A DNA stretch of 64,000 nt from Streptomyces sp. KMM 9044 (GCF_024701375.2 NZ_CP113910.1:2480001-2544000), one strand, 5' to 3'; shown: positions 1 through 8,680, counted from the stretch's first letter. The notes: generated by a model not told the origin, from the letters alone. Translations and numbers: made by a program.

Positions 1-621
1 CACGGGGCCGTGCGGACCCGGTGTGCAGCGGACCCGTGAGGGCAGGCCGAGGAGGTGCAGCAGTACGTAGATCCAGTGGGTTCCGTGATCGACCAGGACG
101 CCCCCGCCCGACACTTCCCTCTCCTCGCGCCATCGCGGCCGCCAGTCTCCCACCCCCTGCGCCGAATCAGTGCGGCGCACGTCGACGGAGACGCTCCTCA
201 CCCGACCGAGCCCGCCGCGCGTCGCGAATTCGCGTGCGATGCGGAAGGTGGGCGAGTAGAGGTAGTTGTGAACCGGGTGGAGCGTCTTCGCCGTGCGCCG
301 GGAGATGCGGGAGAGCGAGACACCTTCTTCGGGATCCAGAACAGCGGGTTTCTCGCAGAGTACGTGGGCTCCGCGCAGCAGGAAGTGCCTCACCTGAGAG
401 GCGTGGTACGCCGGTGGGGTACAGACGTCGACGGTGTCGGCCCTCACCGTGGCCATGGCGGTGGACGAGAAGAGCCGGGCTTCCGGAAAGAGGGCGCCCG
501 CGCGGGCGAGCCGCTGCCGGCTGGGGTCCACCACACCGACCACCCGGACCCGTGGATGACGGTGGTAGAAGAGGGCGTGGGCTTCTCCCATGCGCCCGAA
601 TCCGCACAGCAGCACTCTCAC
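1..621 (-). CDS. Gfo/Idh/MocA-type NAD(P)-dependent oxidoreductase, partial (C-terminus beyond left edge)
   Basis: The frame stays open from a GTG at 621 to the window edge, giving 207 residues. The N-terminus is a Rossmann fold with a dinucleotide loop GFGRMG (about 8-13), followed by VDVCTPPAYH and LCEKP (K91), the family's signature with its catalytic lysine. A GGGVLVDHGTHW stretch near 185-196 fits the substrate-domain motif of the family. Enzymes of this type oxidise or reduce sugars, inositols or related hydroxy/keto compounds; the substrate cannot be told. The start overlaps the aminotransferase stop as GTGA, so it is the last visible gene of the STAND operon and probably translationally coupled. 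The missing C-terminal half limits the call. Confidence 0.85.
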   Translation of the reverse strand, partial: MRVLLCGFGRMGEAHALFYHRHPRVRVVGVVDPSRQRLARAGALFPEARLFSSTAMATVRADTVDVCTPPAYHASQVRHFLLRGAHVLCEKPAVLDPEEGVSLSRISRRTAKTLHPVHNYLYSPTFRIAREFATRGGLGRVRSVSVDVRRTDSAQGVGDWRPRWREEREVSGGGVLVDHGTHWIYVLLHLLGLPSRVRCTPGPHGPV

Positions 622-1943
622 GTTGCCGGACCGGAGTCGGCGAGTACCCCACCCAGGACGGCAACCGCGTGTTCGGCGTCCTCGAGCCCCACGTTCAGCG
701 GGGGATACAGTCTGAGCGAGTTGCCGCCGGCCATGACAAGCACCCCGTGGTGGGCGAGCTGTGACACCACACGCCTGAGCCGTGGCCTCGGAAACGCCGT
801 GCGAGGACACCGCGGATCGACCAGCTGGATTCCCAGGGCCATTCCCTGCCCCTGGATCCTGCCCACAACCGGAAGGTTTCCGAGTTCCGACGTGAGCAGT
901 CGCAGCAGAGCGTTCCCCGTTTCTCTGCCGCGGGTCACGAGGTGCTCGTCACGTACCACGTCCAGTACGGCCGATGCCGCGGCACAGGCCAGCGGAAAGC
1001 CTCCGAAACTGGAGGAACTCCCGCTCGGCAGGCCGAAGGGTGCCGTTCGCATGAGATCCCGGTGGGCGGCGACAGCCGTCACCGGGTACCCGCCGCCCAT
1101 CCCCTTCCCCATGATCAGTACGTCGGGCACCACATCGTCGTGTTCGACGGCGAACATTCTCCCGGTTCTGCCGAACCCGGTCATCGATTCGTCCACGACG
1201 AGGAGAGCCCCCAGCTCTCGTGCCAGTTCCCGCAGGGCGGCCAGGTATCCGGAAGGGGGGACGAGGTTTCCGGCTCGCCCCTGGACCGGCTCGACCACGA
1301 TTGCCGCCGGTGCCGGCGCCGAACTCTGGGCCACCACCTGGCGTGCGTGATCCACACAGGCGAAGCCACAGCTCGGGAAGGTCAACCGCAGGGGGCACGA
1401 GGCGCAGTCGGCGTAAGGGGCGTGGGTGACTCCCGGAACGGCGGGTCCGTACCCGCCGTGGGCGCCGGGCGTCAGCGCCAGGCCGGCCGCCGTGCGGCCG
1501 TGGAAGCTGTTCCAGAAGCTCAGAACCCCGAAACGTCCGGTGGCGGACTTGGCCAGCCGGAGCGCGGCCTCCACCGCCTCGCTTCCACCGCTGTAGAACT
1601 GCGTCTGCATGGTGTCGTCGGGCAGCACGGCCGACAGCTTCTCGAGCAGCGCCAAGCGCGCTTTCGACGCGTGCGCGCCGATCATCCACGCGCGGGACTG
1701 CTGTGCGATGGCCGATACGAGACGTGGGTGGGAATGACCTATCAGGTTCACTCCCGCCCCGCCCATGAAGTCGAGGTAGCTTTTTCCCTCCGTGTCCCAG
1801 ACACGTGCCCCCTCGGCACGGGCGACGACTATGCCGATCCAGTCCACGGCAGCCGAGATTCCGGGCCCCAGAAGTTCCCGTTCCCGCCTTCTGTGCGCAT
1901 CCGTGGGGCTCTCGGCGGAACTCTCGAACGCGTCACTGCTCAC
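618..1943 (-). CDS. class III PLP-dependent aminotransferase
   Basis: 441 residues from a GTG at 1943 (the frame is open further upstream, but this GTG lies at the end of the preceding gene). Seen: GHSHP after the N-terminal substrate region, YSGGSEAVEAA (117-127), SFHGRT, EPVQGRAG (218-225), DESMTGFGRTG (251-261) and IMGKGMGGG with the PLP lysine at K280. These are the class III (ornithine/dialkylglycine type) landmarks in order. A Cys-containing insert (C180, C183, C192, C196) occurs in one aspartate/beta-amino-acid-like branch of the family. Substrate unknown. It overlaps the upstream FGE-fusion gene by 11 bp and the downstream oxidoreductase by GTGA. An aminotransferase beside an oxidoreductase suggests oxidation to a keto group followed by amination (inference). 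Confidence 0.88.
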   Translation of the reverse strand: MSSDAFESSAESPTDAHRRRERELLGPGISAAVDWIGIVVARAEGARVWDTEGKSYLDFMGGAGVNLIGHSHPRLVSAIAQQSRAWMIGAHASKARLALLEKLSAVLPDDTMQTQFYSGGSEAVEAALRLAKSATGRFGVLSFWNSFHGRTAAGLALTPGAHGGYGPAVPGVTHAPYADCASCPLRLTFPSCGFACVDHARQVVAQSSAPAPAAIVVEPVQGRAGNLVPPSGYLAALRELARELGALLVVDESMTGFGRTGRMFAVEHDDVVPDVLIMGKGMGGGYPVTAVAAHRDLMRTAPFGLPSGSSSSFGGFPLACAAASAVLDVVRDEHLVTRGRETGNALLRLLTSELGNLPVVGRIQGQGMALGIQLVDPRCPRTAFPRPRLRRVVSQLAHHGVLVMAGGNSLRLYPPLNVGLEDAEHAVAVLGGVLADSGPAT

Positions 1944-3681
1944 GGCACACCGCCACGCGGAACCCACCGGCCGGATGACGCTCCGTCGGCGTGACGCGGT
2001 TCCTCGTGTAGGAGTTGGCACACACGTCGGCGTAGTAATAGCCACCGCCACGGACGACACGGCGGACATCACCGCTGGTGTCCGGGTCCTCACGGCCGTC
2101 GTCGGCGGCGTAGGGGTAGGTGAAATGAGGATGCCGGCCCGACCGGCCCCAGGCGCTGCTGGTCCACTCCCATACGTTGCCGATCAGGTCCACACAACCG
2201 GCGCGGCTGTCCCCTGCGGGAGAGAAGGACCCCGGAGTCACCACCCGGCCCAGCCCTGTCGCGCGGACGTTGCAACGGAGCGGATCGAAACCGTCACCCC
2301 ACGGGTGGATGTCGTCTTTCGCGTTCCGGGCAGCGATTTCCCATTGCGCCTCACTCGGAAGAGTGACTACCAGAGAAGAGTCCAACAGGCCTTCGGCTCT
2401 GGCCTGCGCGGTCAGCCAACGGCAGTATCTCCGGGCTTCGTACCACGACACCATGACCACCGGGTCGTTCACATCTTCGGTGAAGACCCAGCCGCTCCTC
2501 CAGTGCCCCGGAGGTTCGGCTCCCGCGGCGAGCACGTAGGAGAGATAGTCCCCGTTCGTCGTCGGCCGCACGGCTATTCGGAAGGCGGGAACCCTCACAC
2601 GGTGTGACGGCCGTTCGAAACTCTGCCCCACCGGCGCGTCCACACCCATGACCCCTCTGCCGTCGAACCATTCGGTCAGCGGAGGCATGACGGGGCCGGT
2701 GTTCTCCACCACGGTGGCGGCCGGAACGAATCCGAAGTCGACCAACTGGCGGACACTGGGACCCTGCCCGCTTTGATCGACGGCCAGAGCGAAGGCGCGG
2801 ACCTCTGCAGAATGATCGTTCTTCCGCATCTCCTCCAGGCAGTGGCGCGCGTGGGCCTCCCCCTCACGTGCCAGGTCCGCCAGCTCGACGACGGCGTCGA
2901 GCCGCGATCCCGGATCCGGTGAGTAGAGGTCCTCCCGGATGTGGCCGGACAGGCGCTGCTCCTTGTTCAGCGGTACGACGTCCACGTCACGTCTCGGCCG
3001 GTGCAGGACCGTGACGGACCGGCCGCCCGAGGAGAGGTGGGCATGGGACCTGTCGATGATGTCCGCCAGTGAGGCTGCGGCTCCGCCGTCGGCCGTGAAC
3101 CGCAGAGCCCTGTCCAGGGCGTGCGCCACCGGGGCCTGTCCCTGCTGCGGCCGTCCGCCCTGGACGCGCGCCAGGAGACAGGTCTCCTGCCCGTCGCGGT
3201 CCGTCACGTGGCCTTGCAGCAGGGCGGCCACCTCGCACGGGGCGGGCGGCGGGCGCCTGGAACTGCTGGGCAGCACGTGGAGGTCCAGCATCGCCAGTAC
3301 GGGAGCCTCGGGCACGAGTCCGGCGACGGAATCCAGCAGCCTGCGCACAGGCATCATGCTTCCCGGGCGCCCGGGGGTGCTGTCCCGGAGCGCGACGGCG
3401 CAGAATTCCTCGCCGCCGCGCTCGAACGTCGTCACGTAGGACCGGAACAGCAGGAGCACGGCACCGAAGAGGGGCGTCCCGCCGCTGCGGACGGCCGGAA
3501 GGTTCTCCGTCAGGAGCTTCGGGGTCGCGGCGCGGGAGCTTCCCAGAACCGTGACGCGCGCCCCGTATTCATCTGTCAGGCACTGTTTCAGATGCCGTAG
3601 TGCGGTGTCGTGGTCCTCGTCGGCCAACGGGGGCAGGTGGGGCGGGCTGCCCAGTTCGAGGTGAAGGACGCCGAGCGTCAT
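1933..3681 (-). CDS. caspase-like (apparently inactive) domain fused to FGE-sulfatase/C-type-lectin-fold domain
   Basis: 582 residues. The C-terminal half (about 305-582) is a formylglycine-generating-enzyme (SUMF1) fold: an RPTTNGDYLSYV-like entry, LPSEAQWEIAAR, HPWGD, LIGNVWEWT, VVRGGGYYY and a closing GGFRVAV. The N-terminal ~200 residues resemble a caspase p20 core: a hydrophobic strand at 73-79, then FRSYV where SGHG would lie, and LAMLDLHV (129-136) where LDxCHSG would lie, so the His-Cys dyad is absent. Between them a helical stretch (about 240-300) looks HEAT-like. FGE folds often serve as ligand-binding lectin-like modules rather than sulfatase activators. The ATG overlaps the hydrolase stop (ATGA). 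The FGE call is strong; the caspase call is inference from pattern and context. Confidence 0.75.
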   Translation of the reverse strand: MTLGVLHLELGSPPHLPPLADEDHDTALRHLKQCLTDEYGARVTVLGSSRAATPKLLTENLPAVRSGGTPLFGAVLLLFRSYVTTFERGGEEFCAVALRDSTPGRPGSMMPVRRLLDSVAGLVPEAPVLAMLDLHVLPSSSRRPPPAPCEVAALLQGHVTDRDGQETCLLARVQGGRPQQGQAPVAHALDRALRFTADGGAAASLADIIDRSHAHLSSGGRSVTVLHRPRRDVDVVPLNKEQRLSGHIREDLYSPDPGSRLDAVVELADLAREGEAHARHCLEEMRKNDHSAEVRAFALAVDQSGQGPSVRQLVDFGFVPAATVVENTGPVMPPLTEWFDGRGVMGVDAPVGQSFERPSHRVRVPAFRIAVRPTTNGDYLSYVLAAGAEPPGHWRSGWVFTEDVNDPVVMVSWYEARRYCRWLTAQARAEGLLDSSLVVTLPSEAQWEIAARNAKDDIHPWGDGFDPLRCNVRATGLGRVVTPGSFSPAGDSRAGCVDLIGNVWEWTSSAWGRSGRHPHFTYPYAADDGREDPDTSGDVRRVVRGGGYYYADVCANSYTRNRVTPTERHPAGGFRVAVCREQ

Positions 3682-4454
3682 ACGTGGGTCACCAGCCAGT
3701 CGACCGTCTCCCGGTACACGACGTCCCGCTCGGCGGGACGCTCAAGGCAGTGGTCGCCGTCCGGTACGAGGACGACCTTCTTGGGCCCCGACAGGAGTTC
3801 CGCGGCCCGCACGCTCTGCTGGTAGGGCACCTCCTGGTCGGCCTTCCCGTGCACGAGGAGGGTGGGGAGGGGCTTCCCTCGCAGGCCGGCACTCACGTTG
3901 TCGAACTCGACCAACTGGTTCAGGAAGGCGAGACCGACCTTTTCCCCCTCCTCCTCGATGAATCCGTGCCGTCGGGCCTGTTCCATCTTCTCCGGCGTGA
4001 CGAAGGACTGGAAGGTGTTGTCCAGAAGCCAGATCGCCGGCCACAGAAGGACGAGTGCGGCATAGTCGGCCTGCTCCAGCCCCAGAACGGCGATGGTGGC
4101 GCCGTAGCTCTCTCCGACGATTCCCAGGGAGGAGGGCCGGAGCTCGGACCGCACATGGTCGACCACGGCACCGAGTTCGGCCACCTGTCGGGTGATGGTC
4201 ATGTCCTCGTAGGCCCCGGTGCTTTCGCCCGCGCCGAGGAAGTCGAAGCGCACGGACGCGATGCCGCGCTCGGCCAGGCGGTCCGCCAGGTCGACGTAGA
4301 GATCCGCCGGCCCCTCTTTGACACCTCCGGGTCCACCGTGGGCCAGCACCACCAGCCGGCCGGCGCTCCCGGTCTCCGGAAGGACGACCTCGGAGCACAG
4401 TTCCCCGTCTCCGATCCTGATCATCCTCTTCCCGGACACAAGCGCCTTGTCCAT
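3678..4454 (-). CDS. alpha/beta hydrolase (serine hydrolase, prolyl-oligopeptidase/dienelactone-hydrolase-like)
   Basis: 258 residues, cytoplasmic, no signal peptide. The oxyanion region is AHGGPGG (38-44), the nucleophile elbow is GESYG (114-118, S116), the acid is D206 in HGKADQEVP and the histidine is H235 in DGDHC, so the triad is complete. It could hydrolyse an ester, thioester or small peptide. It starts 37 bp after the STAND NTPase gene and its stop overlaps the next ATG. Alpha/beta hydrolases are recurrent effector or processing domains in STAND-centred conflict systems, which makes an effector role plausible here (inference); a purely metabolic role with the aminotransferase and oxidoreductase is the alternative. 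Confidence 0.87.
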   Translation of the reverse strand: MDKALVSGKRMIRIGDGELCSEVVLPETGSAGRLVVLAHGGPGGVKEGPADLYVDLADRLAERGIASVRFDFLGAGESTGAYEDMTITRQVAELGAVVDHVRSELRPSSLGIVGESYGATIAVLGLEQADYAALVLLWPAIWLLDNTFQSFVTPEKMEQARRHGFIEEEGEKVGLAFLNQLVEFDNVSAGLRGKPLPTLLVHGKADQEVPYQQSVRAAELLSGPKKVVLVPDGDHCLERPAERDVVYRETVDWLVTHV

Positions 4455-4491
4455 GTCTCCTCGCTCTCCCTCAGTGGTACACGGCGACCGG

Positions 4492-6636
4492 TCAGTCGCC
4501 GCCGATCGTCATTTCGGTGAATCGGGGGATCGGCGTGACGAACTTCGACACCCATCTCCAGGGCAGGAAGGTCGCCCGCTGCGACGTGACGACCACGGCT
4601 CTGGCCTCTTCCCGCTCGCTCAGCAGACCGAGGCGTTGGGCGTTCCTGACGACGCCGGTGCCGTGTCGCCAGGCGCGGGCGGGGCGCCCCCGGAACAGGT
4701 GGAGACGCACCTCGCTCAGAGCGATCCGGACGAGTTGCCTTTCGTCGCGGTACTTCTGGGCGATTTCCCTGCTCTCCCGGAGCAGGACGTCGGCGTCACG
4801 GAACGAGCGGTCCATCATGGAAAGCTCCGCCTTCTCCCTGACCGGGTACGCGATGGCACGCTCCCAGGGGATGGCCCGGCAGTAGTGGAGGAACACGTCC
4901 ACGGTCGACCGGCACTCCTCCAGTCTCCCCAGGTGCCACTGGGCGGCCGACCGCAGGGCGACGATGTCGACGAAGTTGTTGAGGTCGTCGGCCTCCAGAG
5001 CCATCGTGTCGACCCCGTCGGTGATACGGAGCGCCTGCTCGGCGTCCCCGGACCTGAAGACGTTGTATGCCTTGCACCGAATCTGCCGGGCCCGTTCACG
5101 CGTCGATCCGGCTGCCGTCGCGATGCCCATGCCCAGGTCGATGGCATGGTCCGCCTGCTCGTGTTCCCCGCGGAGCGAGTGGGTGGAGGAGACGACGGAG
5201 AGAGCCAGGGAAGCCCGTTCGGGGTCACCGAGAGCGGTGGCGGCTTCATAGGCAATCCAACCGAGGCGGATCCGGTCGTCAAAAAGCCCCAAGGTGAAGA
5301 AGATGTCCAGACTGGCCTCGAAGAGGTCGAGACAGAGTTCCAGTTCATTGGAGCGACCCAACTGCTCCACCAGTTGCCGGGTCGCCGAAATGTGCGGAAG
5401 CGCTCCCTCGGCGTCCTCCCAGTCTTCCTGGTATTTCAGGGTCAGGTGCCGGGCGAGATGCTTTCGGATTTCCTCGACGGTCGTGTCCGGGGCCTGCTTC
5501 AGGGCGAAGCCGCGCATGATGGGAGTGACGGAGTAATAGGCTTCGTCGCCTTGCTGTCTGCGCGTGATGAGCCCGTCCGACCACAAGTACTCGATACGCC
5601 GGCGCAGCAACTCGGGGGAGACCTCCAAAGCCGCTTCGACATGCTCGAGGAGCGACTCGCTCTCCAGAAGGGAACACGCCACGACGACAAGCCGGTCCTC
5701 TCCTGAGAGACCTTCCCATACAGCCGAGAAGAGCTCACGCAGAACAGGTCCGTCACCGGAGGAGATCTGCTCGATGACGCCCGAAAGGGTGGCGGGCGGG
5801 CGGGAACACACCTGCACGAACAACTCGACCGCCTGGGGGTTGCCCCCGATGATGCGGTACACCTTTCCGATGGTTTCCTCGTCGGCGTTCAGGATGCTCT
5901 GGGCGCCGATCCGTTCGGCCTCACGCATGAGTAACTCACGCATGAATCCGAGTTGAAGCTCCTCGACGAGGATGCGCGGGGCGTTCAAGCGCCCCGGTGT
6001 GTTCGAGCTGATGATGGCGATGGAACCACTCGGCAGGGTCCTCATGAACCGGGAGAACTCCTGGGCTCCGGAGGCCGTCAGCTTGACGTTGTCGATCACA
6101 AGAATGCTGGGCGACCGCGCCAGAAAAGACCTCAGCACAGCTTCTTTGTCTTCCTCCGGAGCCGTCGCCAGGCTCTGCTCCCCGGTGAGCAGGGACAGTT
6201 GGTTGCCCACCTCGGCAATACTCGGGCAGCTGTTGTGGGCGTCGATCCAGGCAAGCCACTGGTACCGCCTCCCGATGCGCGACATGGGACCGCCCGAGGG
6301 CGAACCCACCCGGTCGGCGAGACGGTGGGCGACCTCGGCGGCGATCGCGCTCTTCCCGCTCCCGATGGCCCCTTCGATGGCGATGAGGAATTCACCGCGC
6401 TGAAGGTGCCTCAACACGGTGCTCACTTCGTTGGTCCTGTCGACCAGACCGACCCGGGAGGGAAGAATGATCTGGTGGTTGCGTGTACTCGCCCGGCGTT
6501 CCCGCCGGTTCCTGGCCACCACCTGGGACACCGGAACCAAAGCGGCAAGGATTCCGCCGGCTGCCGCTATGCACGCGGCCCACACCTCGGGACTGCCGAA
6601 GGCCAGGGTGAGCTGGGCGACCGCTCCCGCCATCAC
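4492..6636 (-). CDS. membrane-anchored STAND (NB-ARC-like) NTPase with C-terminal TPR-like repeats
   Basis: 714 residues. One hydrophobic segment (about 19-40) followed by a basic patch suggests an N-terminal membrane anchor. Walker A is GAIGSGKS (89-96), Walker B is SILVIDNV (177-184, D182), IAIISSNTPGR (206-216) sits where the sensor strand is expected, and GGNPQAV (264-270) matches the GxP motif of STAND ATPases. A winged-helix-like region (about 300-385) and TPR-like helical pairs fill the C-terminus. STAND proteins are signal-gated oligomerising switches. The gene carries a TTA leucine codon (L235, bases 5932-5934), so translation should depend on bldA tRNA in Streptomyces. Its ATG overlaps the stop of the upstream 137-aa gene. 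Confidence 0.85.
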   Translation of the reverse strand: MMAGAVAQLTLAFGSPEVWAACIAAAGGILAALVPVSQVVARNRRERRASTRNHQIILPSRVGLVDRTNEVSTVLRHLQRGEFLIAIEGAIGSGKSAIAAEVAHRLADRVGSPSGGPMSRIGRRYQWLAWIDAHNSCPSIAEVGNQLSLLTGEQSLATAPEEDKEAVLRSFLARSPSILVIDNVKLTASGAQEFSRFMRTLPSGSIAIISSNTPGRLNAPRILVEELQLGFMRELLMREAERIGAQSILNADEETIGKVYRIIGGNPQAVELFVQVCSRPPATLSGVIEQISSGDGPVLRELFSAVWEGLSGEDRLVVVACSLLESESLLEHVEAALEVSPELLRRRIEYLWSDGLITRRQQGDEAYYSVTPIMRGFALKQAPDTTVEEIRKHLARHLTLKYQEDWEDAEGALPHISATRQLVEQLGRSNELELCLDLFEASLDIFFTLGLFDDRIRLGWIAYEAATALGDPERASLALSVVSSTHSLRGEHEQADHAIDLGMGIATAAGSTRERARQIRCKAYNVFRSGDAEQALRITDGVDTMALEADDLNNFVDIVALRSAAQWHLGRLEECRSTVDVFLHYCRAIPWERAIAYPVREKAELSMMDRSFRDADVLLRESREIAQKYRDERQLVRIALSEVRLHLFRGRPARAWRHGTGVVRNAQRLGLLSEREEARAVVVTSQRATFLPWRWVSKFVTPIPRFTEMTIGGD

Positions 6637-7046
6637 TGGGCCCGGAGATCGAGTTCAGCTGCCAGGAACGCCCTGATGCGCTGCGCCAGTTCCCTTTCAT
6701 AGGTCAGCAGCACCATCACGTCCCTCTCGATGTCCGCCTTCCGGTACAGGCGGAAAAGGGTTTCCCTGTCCTCTGCGCTCAACCCGTAACGAGGGAGCTC
6801 ATCAGTGGTGAAGAATCCCGCGCAGTGGAACTTCTCGCGGACGCGATCACACCACGTACGCCCAAAGGCGCGGGACTCGTCATGCTCCTTGGAAAACATC
6901 CCCCTGCGGCCACGGATGCAGAACCCGTGAAGCATTCCGTCCGTCCGGGCCAGGATCCGGGAGGACGAGTCAGCCATCAGCATGGGGACGAGCGGACCTA
7001 CGTCGGGCTCACCCACGAGCCCTTTCTCACGCCCGGCCAAGATCAT
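6633..7046 (-). CDS. hypothetical protein, first gene of the STAND operon
   Basis: 137 residues from an ATG at 7046 preceded by a purine-rich GAGGGGGCGGGGG stretch; an in-frame ATG at 7106 would add 20 residues, and ATGs at 6983 and 6977 are also possible. No family recognised. The N-terminal half is basic with several Cys, and the last ~60 residues (from FTTDELPRYG) look entirely alpha-helical and charged, as small adaptor or effector-associated domains in STAND operons often do. Its stop overlaps the ATG of the STAND NTPase (ATGA), so the two are made together and may act together (inference). Confidence 0.7.
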   Translation of the reverse strand: MILAGREKGLVGEPDVGPLVPMLMADSSSRILARTDGMLHGFCIRGRRGMFSKEHDESRAFGRTWCDRVREKFHCAGFFTTDELPRYGLSAEDRETLFRLYRKADIERDVMVLLTYERELAQRIRAFLAAELDLRAQ

Positions 7047-7408
7047 CCCCCGCCCCCTCAGCGGTGCGCAATCCGCCGCGCTCAAACATACCGGCAGCTT
7101 ACACATCCCCGACCGGCTGGTCTAGAAAGCCTGCCGCTTCAAAAATTCGTTTGATTGATCTCCCGCAGGAACGCACCGTCGAGCTCGCACGTCCCGCATC
7201 ACCGGGATTCATCATCCTGCCCACTCGACTCATAGATGTCGGTGATTGGCCGGTTCAAGGGTTGCGTCACCAACCGGCACAACTCGGTGAGGGATCGTTT
7301 TCTCGCACTTCACCGACGAGACAGGAGGCCGTTCGAAGAGGGGCGGACCAGAACTCTTACCGCGTTTTCACCGACATTCCTGTCCAGCCCCCGGGCGGAG
7401 GCAATACC
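7047..7408. other. intergenic: upstream region of the STAND operon
   Basis: No convincing gene. The stretch around 7138-7170 is unusually AT-rich for this window (run of A, TTGATTGATC) and lies upstream of the minus-strand operon, so the operon promoter probably lies here, but no clear -35/-10 pair is visible. The other end borders a decayed HTH gene. Confidence 0.4.
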
Positions 7409-8034
7409 TCAGGTGGCCCTGGGGCCGGTACGGCAGTCGCGGCAGCGGTCGGGGCCCGGGACGGGGGCGCGGAAGCCTCGGTCGCAGCCGTCGCAGTTAC
7501 GCACCTTGGTCTCGACGGACGGCGCACCGGCCGGTGCGCGGAACGGGGGCGGGGGCGGGTTCGCCCGTGCGGTGGCGGGCCGCCGTCGGCTGGTTGCACG
7601 AGGTCGTGCGGGTGACGATCCGGCCCGCGGGGGTGCGGACGCGTTCGCGGCGCAGGTAGCCGTGGGTCTCCAGCTCACGCAGCGCGGCGGCGATCCGGGG
7701 CCCCCTCGGGGAAACGGGTCGCGAGCGTCCTGATGTGGGCGGGGGCGCCCTTCGGCAGTGACTGGAGGTGGGTGCCGAGCCCGATGGCGAGGAGCGAGAG
7801 TTCGCCGTGCTGGGCCAGGTGGTTGCCGATCACGGTGAAGCGGGCGGTGTGGCGGGTGTTGTCGTGGACCAGCCCGCCGGTACGGCGCCCCCGGTTCGGG
7901 GACTTGTCGCCCGGGATACGGGCCTGGGCGCGTGGGGGCACGTTAGGGTTCTGAATACCCATCGGGAAGGTTCTCGCTTCCTCGGTGGTCAGGCCCTCGT
8001 ACTGGGATTGCCGTCCCTGCGGGGTCCGTCGCAT
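7409..8034 (-). pseudogene. decayed helix-turn-helix regulator with C-terminal zinc ribbon
   Basis: Three reading frames must be joined. The first (8034 to about 7690) carries FTVIGNHLAQHGELSLLAIGL and LPKGAPAHIRTLATRFPEG, a winged-helix N-terminus common in Streptomyces. A frameshift after PEGA moves the wing (RELETHGYLRRERV, GRIVTRT) into a second frame, and another places the tail CDGCDRGF...CRDC (a zinc-binding knuckle) in a third frame ending at 7409. The segment between the wing and the zinc ribbon is much shorter than I would expect, so an internal deletion is likely. Non-functional as written. Confidence 0.65.
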
Positions 8035-8189
8035 GCCTGTCGGCGTGGGTCCTGCGTTGGGCCGAGCCTCGGGCCTGGCGGGCCCCGAAATCAGCCGGAC
8101 CGGGGATGTTCACCCTCCCGAGTGAGCGCGGGTCACGGGCGGGAGGGGTGGGGTGTGGTGGGGGTTCTTTCCCTCACGTTCTTTGTCTT

Positions 8190-8623
8190 TCAGTCGTCAG
8201 CACCACCGGAACCGGCGGGGCCGTGTTCCGGTGGCGCGAGGCTCAATTCCGCCCACACGGTTTTCCGCGGGAACCTCCCCTCCACCACCCCCCAGCGGTC
8301 GGCCAGCGCCTCCACGAGCAGCAGCCCACGGCCCGACTCGTCCCCCGCGGCGGGCTCCTGCCGCGCGGGCAGCCGGTCGCCCCGCGTGTCGGTGACCTCG
8401 ATGCGGAGCGTGGAGCCGACGACGTACAGCGTGAGGCGGAAGCTGCGGCCGGGCAGCCGGCCGTGCGTGGCGGCGTTGGCCGCCGGCTCCGGAGCGCGTC
8501 CACCGCGAGCAGACGGCCCAGCCGGGCCCCGCGCGGGGTGGACGACAACAGCATGGTGGTGTGGCGGACTTCGTGGCCGGGTCGGGTGTCCGTCCCGGCG
8601 ATCTCCCGAGTTTTCTGATTCAC
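8190..8623 (-). pseudogene. ATP-binding (HATPase_c, RsbW/anti-sigma-like) protein, internally deleted and frameshifted
   Basis: The 5' part in frame from 8623 reads through RHTTMLLSSTPRGARLGRLL and then jumps frame; the 3' part reads EPAANAATHGRLPGRSFRL, IEVTDTRGD, GRGLLLVEALADRWGV and KTVWAEL to a TGA at 8190-8192. Intact relatives have about 25 more residues between the first helix and the N-box ELAANAATHG, so a deletion there caused the shift. It belongs to the usual Streptomyces trio of ATP-binding protein, XRE/DUF5753 regulator and DUF397 protein, of which only the DUF397 gene is intact here. Confidence 0.7.
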
Positions 8624-8680
8624 GTCACTCAGCGTGGCCGACCGGACGTACCGTGAAGGGTAATCGCGCTGCTGCGTACG

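Noticed and set aside
1933..3681. FGE domain as a genuine sulfatase-activating enzyme
   Set aside because: No sulfatase gene is near, and the domain is fused to a caspase-like region in a STAND operon, where the fold normally serves binding.
618..4454. Classical natural-product biosynthetic cluster
   Set aside because: There is an aminotransferase, a dehydrogenase and a hydrolase but no scaffold-building enzyme, carrier protein, glycosyltransferase or exporter in the visible part; the left flank outside the window could change this.
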